A DNA stretch of 64,000 nucleotides from Molanna angustata (lineage: Eukaryota; Arthropoda; Insecta; Trichoptera; Molannidae). Each line of letters starts with the position of its first letter. Positions within the stretch are counted from its first letter, which is position 1. The DNA is taken from positions 29,733,172 to 29,797,171 of the forward strand of contig OY754977.1 in NCBI GenBank assembly GCA_963576475.1, in the 5' to 3' direction. The notes under the pieces were generated by a model that was not told the origin of the DNA, made no database searches, and saw nothing but the letters and a program-made list of their open reading frames with translations. A program made the position numbers and the translations under genes. Positions 11,703-22,461 of the stretch are shown here, piece by piece.

Positions 11703-12236
11703 TTATTTGATAGGGAATATATTTAGTAGCGGACTATTAGGAAAATTAATTTGATTGTTTATTATATCCTGGTTATTGTTTATGCTTTTCCTAATTTCTA
11801 ATATTTCTAAATCAGCTAATTTTAAATTTGAATGTCCTGTATGTAATATCTGTAAACCTGTATTAATGTCAAAATGATGATTAAATTCTATAAGGTGTTC
11901 AGCGAATTCTGAAAAATTATTATTTTTCAGACAGCGTAAGTGTTCTTGTGTTCTAATTTGAAAATTTCTATTTGTTTTCCCTATATAAAATTGATTACAG
12001 TCATTACAACTTAATTTGTATACTCCCGATTTTTCTAATTTATTTATCTTGTCTTTATTATTAAGTATTATATTTTTCAGTTTATTATTTGTATAGAAGG
12101 CTGGTGAAATTGTGTTCGGGATATTCTTTTTTATTAGATTTGATATATCATTGTTAAAAAATAATAATTTTCTCCATTTTTTATTGTTGTTATCCTCAAT
12201 TATTTTTGGGTAAAGGTATTGGTTTTTAAAGACCAA
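11703..12236 (-). CDS. GIY-YIG endonuclease domain of Penelope-like element (left arm)
   Basis: This 177-residue open frame contains SGVYKLSCNDC (GIY at about residues 71-73), QFYIGKTNRNFQIRT (YIG at 84-86, Arg following) and FAEHLIEFNHHFD (conserved Glu). These are the elements of the GIY-YIG nuclease fold used by Penelope-like elements to nick target DNA. The N-terminal part (KLLFFNNDISNLIKKN) matches the linker between reverse transcriptase and nuclease. No reverse transcriptase precedes it because the frame runs into the palindrome centre, so it cannot support retrotransposition alone. The first Met lies at the centre and is probably fortuitous. Confidence 0.85.
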   Translation of the reverse strand: MVFKNQYLYPKIIEDNNNKKWRKLLFFNNDISNLIKKNIPNTISPAFYTNNKLKNIILNNKDKINKLEKSGVYKLSCNDCNQFYIGKTNRNFQIRTQEHLRCLKNNNFSEFAEHLIEFNHHFDINTGLQILHTGHSNLKLADLEILEIRKSINNNQDIINNQINFPNSPLLNIFPIK

Positions 12237-12752
12237 TACCTTTACCCAAAAATAATTGAGGATAACAACAATAAAAAATGGAGAAAATTATTATTTTTTA
12301 ACAATGATATATCAAATCTAATAAAAAAGAATATCCCGAATACAATTTCACCAGCCTTCTATACAAATAATAAACTGAAAAATATAATACTTAAACATAA
12401 AGACAAGATAAATAAATTAGAAAAATCGGGAGTATACAAATTAAGTTGTAATGACTGTAATCAATTTTATATAGGGAAAACAAATAGAAATTTTCAAATT
12501 AGAACACAAGAACACTTACGCTGTCTGAAAAATAATAATTTTTCAGAATTCGCTGAACACCTTATAGAATTTAATCATCATTTTGACATTAATACAGGTT
12601 TACAGATACTACATACAGGACATTCAAATTTAAAATTAGCTGATTTAGAAATATTAGAAATTAGGAAAAGCATAAACAATAACCAGGATATAATAAACAA
12701 TCAAATTAATTTTCCTAATAGTCCGCTACTAAATATATTCCCTATCAAATAA
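12219..12752 (+). CDS. GIY-YIG endonuclease domain of Penelope-like element (right arm)
   Basis: This is the mirror copy of the 11703-12236 frame: 177 residues, differing at only a few positions (for example Asp for Asn at residue 5, and Lys-His for Asn-Asn near residues 59-60). It has the same GVY/YIG core and conserved Arg and Glu. The two frames overlap by 18 bp across the palindrome centre. Both remain open, which implies a recent duplication or gene conversion between arms. It is followed by about 190 bp of 3' untranslated sequence and the plus-strand hammerhead. Confidence 0.85.
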   Translation: MVFKDQYLYPKIIEDNNNKKWRKLLFFNNDISNLIKKNIPNTISPAFYTNNKLKNIILKHKDKINKLEKSGVYKLSCNDCNQFYIGKTNRNFQIRTQEHLRCLKNNNFSEFAEHLIEFNHHFDINTGLQILHTGHSNLKLADLEILEIRKSINNNQDIINNQINFPNSPLLNIFPIK

Positions 12753-12943
12753 ATTAACATAGATTAAATTAATAATAATAATAAAAAAAAAAAAAATAAT
12801 AAATATATTAATCAATAATTTATATCTTGCGTTTCCTAAACACCGGGTTGTCGCTTGCCCCACTACTTTTGAATTGACTCCTCCCACATCTTTAGTTTAG
12901 GTTAAGTCTATATTTTCATTTTTAATTTAGTACGTAAGTCATC

Positions 12944-12976
12944 CTGAAGATGAGAACATCGTTCTCGAAACCGGTC
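12944..12976 (+). ncRNA. Hammerhead ribozyme motif, right arm of P1
   Basis: The core CTGAAGA is at 12944-12950, helix II GAGAAC-ATC-GTTCTC at 12952-12966, GAAA at 12967-12970, helix III ACCGGT at 12970-12975, and the predicted cleavage is after C12976. Core nucleotides agree with CUGANGA...GAAA...NUH. It would cut transcripts of the right arm about 110 bp before the right end of the insertion. Confidence 0.78.
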
Positions 12977-13097
12977 GACAGTTATTTGTGCTCAAAAGTG
13001 GTGTATACCAAGTTATTATTATATATATTATAAAATAAAAATTATAATGACGCCACAAAGTTACTTCCTTAAAAATAAAACTGAATCAAATTTAATT

Positions 13098-13517
13098 ATT
13101 TAATATACATAAAAACCAAAATAGTAACACCAATTACTAAATTACGATCTTACGAAAAAGAAAAACAAAAAAAGATAAAGTAACAATTAAAATAAGATCA
13201 GTCAAAATTTGGTTAAATTTTTGTTAAATTTTCTTTGTATGTATTGTTGACGCCGAAATGTCATTATAATTATTGTCGTATTTTTTTTTTATATCAAATG
13301 ACATATTATAATATTGTTGCAACTGCTGCCCACCCTACACCCAAAATCAGTCTCCTTTCAAACCGCGTCCTGTGATGTCCATCCATATCTCTTCCATTTT
13401 ACCGCTTCTTTACACTCACTGAAATCGCCATAATTATCTTCTAACCGCGAGTGTGTGGGATCTTAGTGAAAGTTGTGACCATCTAACAAGGCAGAGCACC
13501 AAGGAAAAATCAAGTAA
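13098..13517. other. Unassigned AT-rich DNA
   Basis: Flank of the palindromic insertion. No motif recognised. Confidence 0.25.
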
Positions 13518-13825
13518 GTGAGTGTTCCTTATATCCTTCCTTTGCCTTGCAGTGGTTTGCAACGAATCGCCCTTCAAGAATACAGTCCACTTTTCACTTC
13601 TACTTTTCACATTTTTTATTACATATTCGCGTCTTCATGTATTTTTATATGTATTTTTTTAAAGTTTTTCTTTGTATTTTTTCTTGCTTTATTTTCATTG
13701 TTTATTGATTGGATATGTTTGTTTTTTATTGTATTTTCACACATTATGTACTATATTTTGCATCTTTTGAATTCTTCATGTAAATGGCAAACGCCGTTAG
13801 TAAAATAAATAAATAAACAATGGAC
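13518..13825 (+). mobile_element. Probable LINE 3' untranslated end
   Basis: The segment ends with GTAAATGGCAAACGCCGTTA and an AATAAATAAATAAAC tail, typical of 3' ends of Jockey/CR1-type LINEs. The preceding T-rich frame is not protein-like. The 5' limit is uncertain. Confidence 0.4.
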
Positions 13826-13899
13826 AATCTAGGAAATAAGGACAGGACTATGAATAGGAATAGGAAAAAATTGGAAAGGAAAATCACTATTACGGAAGC

Positions 13900-14435
13900 C
13901 TCAACATCTTCCTAAAAATGGCCGGTGAACTTTCTAAAAAATCCGCGAACTTAGAATCAAACTGATTAAATTTTCTATAAATAAATTCATTCCTTGCGTA
14001 GTTTGTTCGAACAACATACACACTGAACAAACGGTCACTCCTTGTCAAACGTGCAGGAACTCTGAGATTAATTTTTTCTAATAATTTAGGAGTATCGACG
14101 CGATTATTTAATAATATATTGTATAAAAAACATCATGTCTATTATTGTGCGTCTCTTCTGTAAGGTGTTAATACTTAACACAGCAAGATGAGTAGTCCGG
14201 GGAGTAAGTGTGTGATCTGTAGTCGAGGTGTTTCACAAACTTCTTTTGAACACGCTCTATTTGATCGACATATACATTATATTGAGGATTCCACACTGTG
14301 CTCACGTACTCATCACGAATTATAATATATGATAAATAAACTGTTTTAAGCGTTTCAATCGAGTGAAATGGCTTACATATCCTAATCAAGAAACCCAAGA
14401 GTTTAAGGGTCTTAACAAAATGAGACAAAAACAGC
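13900..14435 (-). pseudogene. Jockey/CR1-type LINE reverse-transcriptase C-terminus
   Basis: The minus-strand frame reads FVKTLKLLGFLIRICKPF, then YVSTVWNPQYNVYVDQIERV, QKKFVKHLDYRSHTY and, after a stop near 14168, continues towards RTNYARNEFIYRKFN. This order (LGF..R..K.F, EY.S.VW.P, IE.VQKKF) is the usual tail of Jockey/CR1-type polymerases after the catalytic domain. It has at least one stop and lacks the catalytic part, so it is dead. It abuts an oppositely oriented RTE fragment at about 14440. Confidence 0.75.
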
Positions 14436-14439
14436 CTCT

Positions 14440-14845
14440 TGATATTTGAAAGGAAAATCCTGAGAAAGATTTTCGGTCCAGTAAATGATAATGGACTTTG
14501 GAGGATGCAATATAACCATGAACAACACGCATTATAATATGACGAACCCAACATTGTACAAGTCATAAAAGTATGTAGACTGCAATGGTTGGGACATGTC
14601 AGCCGGACGAATGATGATCGTGTCCCCAAAAAGGTTCTTAATACCAATCCAGAGGGCAGAAGAAGTAGTAGAGGCAGGCCCAAGCTAAGATGGCTGGACG
14701 ATACAGAAGATGACATAAGGGCGATCGGAATAGCAAACTGGAGGAGAGCGGTGGAGGACAGGGACGGCTGGAGAAGGATTCTGGAGGAGACCAGGGCCCA
14801 CACAGGGCTGTAGCGCCAATGATGATGATGATGATGACCACAACG
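14440..14845 (+). pseudogene. RTE-type LINE C-terminal fragment with (ATG)n tail
   Basis: The plus-strand frame from about 14457 reads ILRKIFGPVNDNGLWR, has one stop, then from about 14575 CRLQWLGHVSRTNDDRVPKK, GRPKLRWLDDTEDDIRAIG, NWRRAVEDRDGWRRILEE and stops at 14813. A (GATGAT)n tail follows at 14818-14836. This is the canonical end of an insect RTE element. The last 75 codons are intact but nothing upstream is, so this is a 5'-truncated insertion. Confidence 0.82.
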
Positions 14846-15799
14846 ATCCCAAGCGGTACGTGGCCGGTAGTCAAAAATAATCCCACGAAGCAAATTCTAT
14901 GTTAAAATAAGATTTTTTTTGACTTATTAATATAAAAAAAAAACAGAAAAGTCACTTTCGATAGCATAAAATTAAAAGTTATAATAACAATATTAAAGAA
15001 TTTATTCTTGTCTGTGAGCAGGGGGAGTGTAATGCTACACAAACCATATATACCATATATAGGAAAATGAAGGAATATATACAATTTAAAAATTCTATTA
15101 TAAAACATATTAACAATTATAATTACATCCAGTGATGGATTTTTGTTTTGTTGTTTTTTTTTATTTTATTTTAATTTTTTTATATTTCCAAATTACGCCA
15201 AATTGTGAGTGTAAATTTTTTTATTTTTTTTTGGTGTTGAGTTGTGTGTACTTTTTTTTTTGATGATATGTTATGTGTATATATAATTTTTTGATGTTGT
15301 CTGTTATTATATAAGAAATATTGATTTTGTTTTTGAAGATTAATTTATTTGAATTTGTTCATGATGTAATTAATGTATTTTTATTGTATTCCAGTTTTTG
15401 CGGTTAGTGGTTTTTGTTTCGTGACGGTGGACGGTGAACGGTGAATGCCTGCTAGTGGGGCCCTGTGAACGGCAAATGCAGTTCGCGGTTCTCAGTATGC
15501 GCTTGCGTATACTAGAGTATGCTCCATTGGTGAGGGTTCATCCGTAAACTGTTCACCAGTTCGCGTAATATTAATTTAAATATATGCGTGTTATTTTTAG
15601 TAATATTATATGTTATTGAAATAAATGAACCGATAAAATGACTGTGCTCCTCCCTCGAACACGAGATTTGATCTCAACTGAGGGATGAATAGATATTAAA
15701 TAATTTAATTTTAAGATACTGTTTATAATTCTTTTTATCATTAATGTATAATTGTTAAAATAAAAAAAAAATAAAAAAATAAAAAAAAAAAAAAAAAAA
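14846..15799. other. Unassigned DNA
   Basis: T-rich and A-rich stretches surround a GC-richer patch at 15400-15560 containing repeated GGACGGTGAACGGTGAA-type words. No gene or element end was recognised. A long A-rich run (15765-15800) abuts the next LINE fragment. Confidence 0.3.
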
Positions 15800-16245
15800 A
15801 TACCACATACATGACCATACCAACGCAGCCTTGTTTCTTTTTGTTTGTCCGCTATTGGTGCCACTTTAAAACTTCCTCGAATATAGGTGTTTCTGATTTT
15901 ATCACTTATTGTAACACCGCCAGCCCATCTAATCATTTTCATTTCGACGGTGTGGAGTTGTTGTTGGTGGCATTTCTTGGTGGTCCAGCACTCAGCTCCA
16001 TACAACATCGCAGGTCTGACATCGGTCTTTTATACCCTTCCCTTTGTTCTCACTGGCATTTTACTGTCACAGACTACCCCAGAGAGATTTCTCCACTTCA
16101 TCCATGCCTCGTTTACCCTGTGTGATACATCATTGTCCACATTGGCATCATTTATAAGCATTGCTCCAAGATATTTAAATTGATTTACTCTTGGTACTGG
16201 GTTATCCTCAATATACAACTGTAAGTTGTCTATTACCATGTATTT
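15800..16245 (-). pseudogene. RTE-type LINE fragment after the RT domain
   Basis: The minus strand reads VNQFKYLGAMLINDANVDND, AWMKWRNLSGVVCDSKMPVR, then in the next frame MLYGAECWTTKKCHQQQLHT and EMKMIRWAGGVTISDKIRN, ending at LRWYGHV near 15810. This matches the region of RTE polyproteins just after the polymerase (KYLG, LYG.E.W, WAG). A frameshift near 16030 and truncation at an A-rich tract show it is non-functional. Confidence 0.8.
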
Positions 16246-16904
16246 TATATAATACTAAGAATTAAAATAAATCATGCCTAGAACGATTTATAATATTTTG
16301 ATTGATATTCAAAAAGTCATACGGTAAAAAAGATGCACCTATTGTATAGGCTGTCTTTACTGCAAGGTTAATAAGTTGAAGTTAATTTAATTTATGCTGG
16401 CGCCGTCCATAGTATATACCTACCTATGTTATATATTTAACCATGTAAAAGCTGGCGAATGCAAGGGTTGTGTCATGGCGGGGGTTGACTTAATTAAAAT
16501 TTACCACGTGAAGTGGTACCATAGACATTTTAAGGGCATTCAGCATTTTTGAAGGTTCCATTATTATTTATAACTTCATTTATACATTGTCACGTTGTTT
16601 CTGAGTGCTGCAACATCATACTCATTGATAATTTTGCAATTTATTAAAATAATTTTTGCAAAATTTTGGAATTACATATTGATAGCAAAATGTTTTAGTA
16701 AACTAATAAAAAAAATAAAATCTGAAAACGTTATAACGTACAATAAATGTGAAGTGGAATATACCAAGTTTTTTGTTTTTCATTTTTAGTAAAACAATAC
16801 TAAATTTTTTTGCAATTGATAATTTTGCTGTTACTAAGTCCGTACCGTTGATAAGTACAATCCGCCTCGTTTTTGCATAAATATTCCTCGATTTTCATAC
16901 ATAT
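16246..16904. other. Unassigned AT-rich DNA
   Basis: No recognised feature. Confidence 0.25.
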
Positions 16905-17065
16905 GTATGTACATATCATCACGCTATGTCCATCGCGAGGTAGGCAGTGAGAACCAAACGCCACAATTTTCTATCCTGGCACGAATCCATCGCCTCGTCA
17001 ACATTCATGCATCGCCACATTGCCATCTTTCAGAATATCGTTTACATGGTCGTGCCATTCCTTTC
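16905..17065 (-). pseudogene. RTE-type LINE terminal remnant
   Basis: Minus-strand pieces resemble the end of an RTE frame (DHVNDILKDG, then CQDRKLWR-like and a YPLGD-like end before a TATGTACATACAT tail). The same terminal block, in better shape, is at 63330-63530. Several frameshifts are present. Confidence 0.5.
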
Positions 17066-17520
17066 ATCAAATTAATTATATGTGAACTATATCGATACTG
17101 TAGAAAATCAGTTGAAAAATATTTGAATAAAATGCATTTAATTTATGTATTTTTTTTAAAGTAATCTACTCGTTAAGGTGACGAGATAGGCTCCTAGGTA
17201 CTTTCAGATGCTCATTACGCCGTACTCTAAAAAGATACGTCTTCAACAAAAATAAGTATATATTTATTATTCTCTCATTATTTTTCTATACATTGGCCTG
17301 TTACCCTCTCTTTCATCTTGTGACTTCTTTCGAAATATTTTTTTTGATAATACCTGTTTTGAGTTATTTTTTATCAATAACTCAAAACTTATACATAAGG
17401 CTTAGAAACATGAATGTTTTTTTTTAAATGATAGGTATTTTATAAATCTAAACATTGGCTCGATACGTTTTCACACAATGTTCTCACTTTTTTGTAAAAT
17501 CAAATAAACCATAGTTTTTA
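17066..17520. other. Unassigned AT-rich DNA
   Basis: No recognised feature. Confidence 0.25.
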
Positions 17521-18163
17521 CTCTCCACTACCAACTATGGAATAGTGGAGAGTCATGATTTCACAATTTTTAAGCATATTTTTTTTACATCAATTTCTCA
17601 ATGGGTATCATGTAGAGAGTGTATACTTTGAGTTTCATCATGATGTTTTTGTGTGTATGCCGTATTCCGTATGACGTATGCCGTACACAAATTTGAAAAT
17701 TTGTGTCCTCTGTACAGCCCAAACCAAAAGACTGATGAACTTCATATTGATACCATATGTGTGAAGTACATAAACTTAGAGCTGATTAGTTTTCCATAGA
17801 CAACGGTTAATTATTTCTCTATGATTTCATCTGTTAAAACTTTAAAAATGCTCTCACGACCTGGAAATTTGAGATATTTTCATTTTGTTTGGATTATTTA
17901 TGCAAAAAAAAAGAATTTTCACAAAACTGCATTCAGAGTTTGCCAACCTTAAACGAAAATATAATATCCTTTCAATAATTATGTTTCTATTAATCGATAT
18001 TTTGTATGAAAAATATATAGGAGAATTTTTTCTTAATGTTTCTCTATGATTTCATCTGTTAAAATTGAAAAAATGCTCTCACGACCTGGAAATTTGAGAT
18101 ATTTTAATTTTAAATTTAAAGATATAACTTTGTATTAACCACGTTTTTTGGTTGAAACGATGC

Positions 18164-18196
18164 GACCGGTTTCGGAACTAACCGTTCCCTCATCAG
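18164..18196 (-). ncRNA. Hammerhead ribozyme motif, left arm of P2
   Basis: The minus strand reads CTGATGA, an extra G, helix II GGAAC-GGTTA-GTTCC, GAAA, helix III ACCGGT and cleavage triplet GUC ending at 18164. All core positions of CUGANGA/GAAA/NUH are present. It mirrors the motif at 18230-18262. Confidence 0.82.
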
Positions 18197-18229
18197 GCTA
18201 ACTTTCAACTTTTTCAGTTGAAAGTTAGC

Positions 18230-18262
18230 CTGATGAGGGAACGGTTAGTTCCGAAACCGGTC
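18230..18262 (+). ncRNA. Hammerhead ribozyme motif, right arm of P2
   Basis: CTGATGA at 18230-18236, helix II GGAAC-GGTTA-GTTCC at 18238-18252, GAAA at 18253-18256, helix III ACCGGT at 18256-18261, cleavage after C18262. Helix I can pair GC/GC next to the core and GAAA/TTTC further out, leaving an internal loop as in natural type I hammerheads. Confidence 0.85.
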
Positions 18263-18640
18263 GCATCATTTCAACCAAAAAACGTGGTTAATACAAAGTT
18301 ATATCTTTAAATTTAATTTGTTAAATATGAACCACAAAGTTAACATTCAAACATTTGAAAATATTTTAATTTTGTTTAAACTATTTATACAATACCAATA
18401 ATCTTCAAAAAAACTACTTTCAAAGTTGGTCAACGTTAAAAGAAAAACATACAACCGTTTGAAAAATTATGTTCAAAATAATAGATTTTTGTATGAAAAA
18501 TATATATATAACAAGAGAATTTTTTTATGTTTGGCAATGTTTAGTTATTTGATTTCATATTGATATTAGAGTGTAATATTAGCAGGGAAGCTTCATTAGG
18601 TGGTGGAGAGTTTAGCGTTGGCCACAACCCACTCGTTTTA

Positions 18641-19852
18641 TGTAACGTTCGTTCCTATTACAGTACCTACCTTGAGCGCATACGATTGTAATTTTTAAAG
18701 ACGTTCATTCTCATACAATAGTTAACAAAGTTTGCATTTGACCTGCCTGCATTGCCTTACCCTGCCCCTTAAGACCTACGTTCGATGTTTTTCATAAACA
18801 TATAGATTAAGTTATCGTGTTTTACTTCATCTGTTGAAAGAGCTCATAGCGAGCGAGAGGATCGTCTTGAAAAAAGGGAATAATTTTCGTAGAACATAAT
18901 TTTTTTTCCCAATATACCTATACTTTTTTTTCAATATTTTTTTCGATATATTAGTTTTGATTTTAGCATGTGTGTATTATTCTTCTTATAAATCTCATTA
19001 TATAGAATTACACTGCATTGTGATATCACAGTGAATACAGTGTGAGATAATGGCGTGAGAGAAAGATATGAAACAAAAACATATCGATTTTTAAGCAAGT
19101 TGTTCGTACCCGTCAGCTACAGCTAGGTAGACGTTCGCTGAACTCAATATAACCCCAATGTGTAAAGACTATTGGTAGTTGAATGCATAATATGTATGTA
19201 TGTACATATATTCAATAGAATTTTCATTGTTTGAAACCGCGTTTCTCTCACAGGTCTGCACTATTATCAGCGATTCAATTTCAAATCAGGCCAACGAGAC
19301 TTTACATTTATCTTTAATTCCATAATATACTAGTAAAACCCGGAATTCGGATGTAAATAATAAAATTTACCTCCAAATATATAAAAATGGTTGATCGGTA
19401 TGTTTTCTTTAACATTGTTTTCTAGATTCGCTAATTATAATTCCGTCTTTTTATTCACTTCCATTCCTATCCAATTATTCATTTATCATTTTATTTACTT
19501 ATGCAAAGAAAAAACTTTTACCATTTTTATAAAATACCATTTTTTATATATGGTTATATAGGATTTTTTAAAAAATTTTAATATTTTTTTTATTCACTTA
19601 TTTATTTATTTATTTATTTATTAACTTATGCGATCACAGATTTATTTATTTATTAATATGTTAATTTCTCCTGTATGAGCTGAACAAATTCCCAAAGTTT
19701 CATCGCAATCGGATGATTGGTTTGGGAATCCATCGCTCACATACAAACAAAAAGACAGGAAAAAAAGACTCACCTCCAAACTATCCCATCCTGACAAAAC
19801 ATACTTACATATTTTATAAACACAAAATATCTCAAAATAATCAATAATATCG
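18641..19852. other. Mostly unassigned; LINE 3'-UTR-like block at 19690-19750
   Basis: AAGTTTCATCGCAATCGGAT at about 19695 is shared with 6588-6610. A (TTTA)n run lies at 19600-19660. No gene was seen. Confidence 0.3.
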
Positions 19853-19945
19853 ATTTAAGTGTTAATAGTTTGGTACGTATTCTTCAATTATACATACTAT
19901 CGCCATCGACAGTTGGATCTCATGTGTTACATGCAACTAGTAGGT
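19853..19945 (-). mobile_element. Family B 5'-end fragment
   Basis: On the minus strand ACTAGTTGCATGTAACACAT, CCAACTGTCGATGGCGATAG and the following block match the first 90 bp of family B. The rest is missing. Confidence 0.75.
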
Positions 19946-20439
19946 AGGTATATATTTCAAATTTTTCTCTATATCATGGTGTACCATATACGTTCAACAA
20001 TATCATATAATTGTTTAATGCTAAACTCACTATAATAACAGTGTACCCACTTCAAACACTTTAAACTTGTTCCAACTATATAACCTCGTGTATGTACCTA
20101 CAAGTTTCGTCCTTCAACAGTACTTTGCTTACGTACACGATTATATCCAAAACAGTTTCACTAACTTTGACTGCTATTAATTTGACATAACACCAAAACT
20201 CAATTTATCCACAAGAAATAAAATGGACGAAAGCGTAAACTTAGATGACTTTAGTGGTAAATGGATTGAATAGGTAGGTACCTACTTAATTTGACATTTT
20301 GTTCGTTAATATTCGCCGGAACTTGTCAATTTAACCTTGTAGGTATCCATGTTCCAGGTAGAATTGTTCGCAGACCTCAATAACTTCATGTTCCAACAAT
20401 TAGAAGGAATATCAGGAAAAATTACACAATTATAAACAT
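19946..20439. other. Unassigned DNA
   Basis: A short plus-strand frame from 20222 (MDESVNLDDFSGKWIE, then stop) was noted but has no splice or promoter support. Confidence 0.25.
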
Positions 20440-20830
20440 ATGCAGCCAATATAACAATACATTCTCAGCTGAAATATGTAGACATATTCAACGCTAAATA
20501 TTATAGATTTGGACATGTTCCGAAGGTGATGCGCAACCAATATCCCTCTATCCTGTCCTAGTCTCTCTCTTCTCTCCTTTTTCTTCCCTTCCCTAGTTGT
20601 TGTATATGTGTGTATGTATGTATGTGTATGCGTGTGTGTGATGGTGTGTATGAGTGTGTGTGTGAGGGTGTGTATGAAGGTGTGTGAATGAATATGTTTG
20701 GCTTGTAAACTGTTATTTGTTTTTATATTATGTTGATGGAATGCTTTTTTTGGCTCTAACAATGTAAAAATAATATTGTATCATTGAAATGTTAATGAGC
20801 TGTAGCTTTCCAAAGAAAATAAATAAATAA
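20440..20830 (+). mobile_element. LINE 3' untranslated end, copy 2
   Basis: Colinear with 5020-5490: CAATACATTCTCAGCTGA, GGTGATGCGCAACCAATA, CTAGTTGTTGTATATGTGTG, GATGGAATGCTTTTTTTGG and a final AATAAATAAATAAAT tail. Here the GT-rich zone is short, giving the unexpanded state. Confidence 0.6.
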
Positions 20831-21062
20831 ATAATATAAACTTCTGAAAAATTGAAATTGTACCCACATACTTTTTTTCTGGTTTTATTTCCTTTGTTGT
20901 TATTGTGTCTTGTTTTATATAAATAACATCGACACTCCCCTGCAAGTCGGCACTAACCTCAAAAATGTGATATTATTTTCTTCTTCTTACGATAGTTGAA
21001 GACCACTTAAAGTGTATGTGTAATCCCAGATGTCATTCCACCTTTTGGAGGGTCCAGGGACC

Positions 21063-22065
21063 CTATTCTCCAATCTCGCACTATCGATGTCGTATGCGAC
21101 ATATTATTACTTTCGCACGATTTCTAGAATATGCTATTCTTGAGTCTCACATGCGACATAGTCGAATGAAAATCATTCGAGATTTTGACGAGTGGTATAG
21201 GACCACTCGACATTCAATGTCGCATGATTTTATCTGTCAAAAATGGTCGCCATATTGCATTTACATACGGCAAGCGTCTGTATCAAGTATTTTCGTTATT
21301 TTGTAGTCACAGTGGCAATTCGACGAATAAGTTATTTTATATATTTAACAGTACCTACATATAAATAAACATGGATGACGAAAACATTTTAAAACATTGG
21401 ATTCTTTCACTTTGTTAATATATCTCCATTAATAAGTTTTGTAAATGTTCCTATTTTGTAACGAACTCCAAAAAACAAGTTTTGTTTAATGTCCTTGTTT
21501 ACTTATCACATATTTCTCCATAGATATGTTTTGTATTTGTTTGCTATTGAATATTTCAATATGGGTACACAATATTTCTTTATATTTGTCTAGTTTGTAT
21601 GCTTATGTTCTTTATTTGCAAATAATGTGTCTCTTACGTGTAAAAGTAAGAGACAAATTATTTGACAAATTACAAAAGTAAATTAAATTTTTATAGTTGT
21701 TTTCTGATATTTTTTTTATAATATTAATGACTAATTGTTCGAGAATTCAGGAAGCGACACAATCAGTTACAATGAACAATATGTTAAGTGCTTAGAAATC
21801 AATCATATAATTGCATAGAAAAAGGCTGTGTTTTGACAACCATGGAAAAACACGGCAAAAATATGCAGTAAATGCTCAAAAAAATATTACAAACGCATCC
21901 CAAATGCTATGTTGCCTATTCTTTCATGTGAAATTTCAATGTCGAACGATTTTAATGACGAATGATTTCAAGAATAGACTAAAAGCCTACCATACGACAT
22001 TTCATTCGAAATTTTTTAGGCGACATAGTCAAATACGACATTTACAATGCGAGATTGGAGAATAG
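21063..22065. mobile_element. DNA transposon-like element with 18-bp TIRs
   Basis: CTATTCTCCAATCTCGCA at 21063-21080 is exactly mirrored at 22048-22065. Sub-terminal zones on both sides carry repeated GTCGTATGCGACA-like and CATAGTCGAATG words, a usual feature of transposase binding zones. The interior has no intact transposase. No clear target duplication was found, so the superfamily is left open. Confidence 0.65.
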
Positions 22066-22461
22066 ATACCAATCCATATTTCTTTACATTTGCAGTTTTA
22101 AGTAAGGAGTACCTTTTTATTCAAACTTGAAGCCCTGAATAATTCAAAGAATCAAATTGTATACCTACCCACTGGTAATATCATATTATGTCAAGGTGCA
22201 TTTAAAAAAAAACTATAAGTGGATATCAAAACAAGTTTGAGTGTATGCATTTATGCACAGCGAAATATCTAACGATAACGAAATACTCCAACAGCATAGC
22301 GTAGAATAAAGGGATAGGGAATCCTGAACCATTTTTGAATATTATTATTTGAGTTTTTTTTTATTTTTAATAAGAATCTATATTTTTTTTTATTCCTCGC
22401 CGGGATAAAAATATTATAAATCACAAGATTGAATTCTCTAATGTATAATGGACTCAAATTA

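Larger units (their letters stand above)
11391..13097. mobile_element. Palindromic Penelope-like element (P1) with hammerheads and 11-bp TSD
   Basis: Two nearly identical arms of about 820 bp meet at about 12226-12229 with essentially no spacer. Each arm holds a 177-codon GIY-YIG ORF, a 3' untranslated region and a hammerhead motif pointing outward from the centre. The right arm alone has a 41-bp tail with ATGACGCCACAAAGTTAC. The whole insertion is flanked by CAAATTTAATT at 11391-11401 and 13087-13097. GIY-YIG endonuclease plus hammerhead motifs is the hallmark of Penelope-like retroelements. The reverse-transcriptase domain is absent, so the copy is 5'-truncated, inverted and non-autonomous. 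Confidence 0.85.
18099..18373. mobile_element. Hammerhead palindrome P2 (249 bp) with 13-bp TSD
   Basis: The insertion at 18112-18360 is flanked by ATATTTTAATTTT at 18099-18111 and 18361-18373. It has two arms of about 97 bp (18111-18208 and 18215-18317), each with one hammerhead, and a one-sided right tail carrying ATGAACCACAAAGTTAAC. The same host repeat at about 17870-17900 lacks it. It has no protein coding. It resembles the terminal part of the 11.4-kb Penelope-like palindrome without the ORF. Confidence 0.85.
17521..18640 (+). repeat. Family A-like repeat, diverged, internally duplicated and interrupted
   Basis: The start (CTCTCCACTACCAACTATGG, GAGTCATGATTTCACAAT) and end (GTGGAGAGTTTAGCGTTGGC, CACAACCCACTCGTTTTA) match family A. 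A block of roughly 200 bp beginning TCTCTATGATTTCATCTGTT is present twice (about 17815-18010 and 18038-18560). The second copy carries the hammerhead palindrome P2. The first copy therefore shows the empty insertion site. Confidence 0.6.

Noticed and set aside
14168..14893. Single 241-codon frame as one protein
   Set aside because: Only the C-terminal part is a LINE polymerase tail; the N-terminal part is the antisense of an RTE fragment and its (GAT)n tail.
20222..20272. Short frame MDESVNLDDFSGKWIE reminiscent of lipocalin or fatty-acid-binding proteins
   Set aside because: It has only 16 codons with an in-frame stop, no donor in frame and no neighbouring exon; chance resemblance is likely.
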